DNA from: Streptomyces sp. DH-12
Lineage (GTDB): Bacteria; Actinomycetota; Actinomycetes; Streptomycetales; Streptomycetaceae
NCBI RefSeq assembly: GCF_002899455.1
Contig: NZ_PPFB01000001.1
Span: 2,944,501 to 3,008,500 of the forward strand
Reading direction: 5' to 3'
Length of the DNA stretch: 64,000 nucleotides
The notes under the pieces are model-generated. The model did not search any database. It was not told where the DNA came from and worked only from the letters and a program-made list of their open reading frames with translations. Positions 63,363 through 64,000 of the stretch are shown here, piece after piece (the stretch's first letter is position 1; each line of letters starts with the position of its first letter). The translations under genes and the position numbers were made by a program.

Positions 63363-63596
63363 TCAGGCCGTGGAGTTGCCGCCGTCGGGGACGGCGCCGT
63401 CCGCGGCGGTCTCGTCCGCCTCCGCGAAGTTCACGCGGCCCATGTGCCGGTTCATCGACTTCATCAGCCCCCAGACCGCCACGGCCATCACCGCGAAGAC
63501 GATGAAGCCGAGGACGCCGGGGGTGACCTTGTCCTCGTCGAATTCCTGGGCGAGGGGGACCAGGTGGGTCATTGCCAGGCTTGCGCTTGCGCTCAT
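63363..63596 (-). CDS. Small single-pass membrane protein
   Basis: This 77-residue protein from ATG 63596 (ATG 63605, overlapping the mca stop, would add three residues) has one membrane helix (VTPGVLGFIVFAVMAVAVWGLMKS), then a basic NRHMGRVNF and an acidic tail. It is conserved next to mca in Streptomyces by my recollection of gene order. Function unknown; the close coupling to mca suggests a link to mycothiol-dependent detoxification, but there is no direct sign of it. Confidence 0.82.
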   Translation of the reverse strand: MSASASLAMTHLVPLAQEFDEDKVTPGVLGFIVFAVMAVAVWGLMKSMNRHMGRVNFAEADETAADGAVPDGGNSTA

Positions 63597-63597
63597 G

Positions 63598-64000
63598 TCA
63601 GCCATTGTCCCGGATGCCCGCGAAGAGGTCGTCCTCGGGGAGGGAGGTGTCCACGAGCGACTTCGCGAGCTCGTACTCCTCCGTCGGCCAGACCTCCTTC
63701 TGGAGGTCGAGCGGCACCCGGAACCAGCCCCCGTCGGGGTCGATCTGCGTGCGGTGCGCGATCAGCGCCTTGTCGCGGATCTCGAAGAAGTCGGCGCACG
63801 GCACGTGCGTGGTGAGCGTGCGCTCCTTGCGCTCGAACTCGTCCCACCGCTTCAGCCAGTCGCCGTAGGGCGACTCGAGCCCGCGCTCCAGCATCGCCTG
63901 GTGCAGCGCCTCGGTGCGGGGCCGGTTGAAGCCCTGGTTGTAGTACACCTTCAGCGGCTGGTACGCCGGGCCGAACTCGCCCTCCGGGTACTTCTCGGTG
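63598..64000 (-). CDS. mca: Mycothiol S-conjugate amidase Mca (N-terminus missing)
   Basis: Only the C-terminal 133 residues are in the window; the frame runs out at the right edge. The stretch YYNQGFNRPRTEALHQAM, then SPYGDWLKRWDE and HVPCADFFEIRDKALIAHRTQIDPDG, is typical of Mca and distinguishes it from the related deacetylase MshB. Mca cleaves mycothiol conjugates of electrophiles and antibiotics to a mercapturic acid for export plus GlcN-inositol. The conserved zinc motif lies outside the window. The apparent Met at 63948 is an internal GTG (Val). Confidence 0.92.
   Translation of the reverse strand, partial: TEKYPEGEFGPAYQPLKVYYNQGFNRPRTEALHQAMLERGLESPYGDWLKRWDEFERKERTLTTHVPCADFFEIRDKALIAHRTQIDPDGGWFRVPLDLQKEVWPTEEYELAKSLVDTSLPEDDLFAGIRDNG

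Overview
The window is chromosomal DNA of a Streptomyces or a very close relative. The evidence is very high G+C with G/C in third codon positions, many GTG starts, mycothiol metabolism (Mca), AhpC/AhpD under OxyR, GTP-type PEP carboxykinase, several Streptomyces-type lipoproteins, and a chitinase promoter carrying DasR-type boxes. I see no rRNA, tRNA, CRISPR array, insertion sequence or prophage. Almost all of it reads as chromosomal backbone rather than an island. The ends cut through two genes: an SPFH/Band 7 protein at the left and mca at the right.

Layout. 1-7 kb: SPFH protein, a ribbon-helix-helix protein, a PadR-ABC-FtsX operon, and divergent oxyR / ahpC-ahpD. 7-16 kb (mostly minus strand): AI-2E-type permease, secreted SLT protein behind a long leader, PhoH/PIN ATPase, cis-prenyl transferase, a frameshifted Pro-rich membrane protein, a methyltransferase and an LLM oxidoreductase. 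16-19 kb: secreted protein, two paralogous lipoproteins and a DUF192 protein. 19-30 kb: a Tad/Flp pilus locus on the minus strand (Zn-ribbon protein, CpaB, TadZ, two TadE-like, TadA, TadB, TadC, histidine kinase, response regulator, Flp pilin, TadG-like, lipoprotein, OmpA-like).

30-38.6 kb: chitinase with a double dre promoter, a frameshifted DUF1877 gene, a sigma factor with a likely anti-sigma partner, a divergent NRAMP-like transporter, a zinc carboxypeptidase and an acidic protein. 38.7-45.6 kb: a divergent catabolic cluster. On the minus strand are a PfkB sugar kinase, IclR regulator, RidA and a GntP permease; on the plus strand a D-threonine aldolase/D-serine dehydratase-like PLP enzyme and an N-acyl-D-amino-acid deacylase. 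A perfect palindrome lies between the two arms. I infer a route from an N-acyl-D-amino (sugar) acid to a 2-keto-3-deoxy acid and its phosphate.

45.6-49 kb: trypsin-like protease, alanine-type aminotransferase and a small helical protein. 49-53.4 kb: a four-gene operon with two solute-binding-like proteins (one fused to a VWA domain), a TelA protein and a small membrane/coiled-coil protein, with no permease. 53.6-64 kb: pckG, a hemolysin III family protein, a possible TetR remnant, a ubiquitin-like/Mut7-C protein, a thioredoxin-fold DUF255 protein, a large membrane-linked STAND ATPase with helical repeats, a small membrane protein and mca.

The strongest candidates for new biology are the IclR-linked amino-sugar-acid cluster, the TelA/binding-protein/VWA operon, the Tad locus with its own two-component system, and the STAND protein. 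Several genes show single-base frameshifts in G/C runs. These may be real decay or sequence error, and I cannot tell which from the sequence alone.
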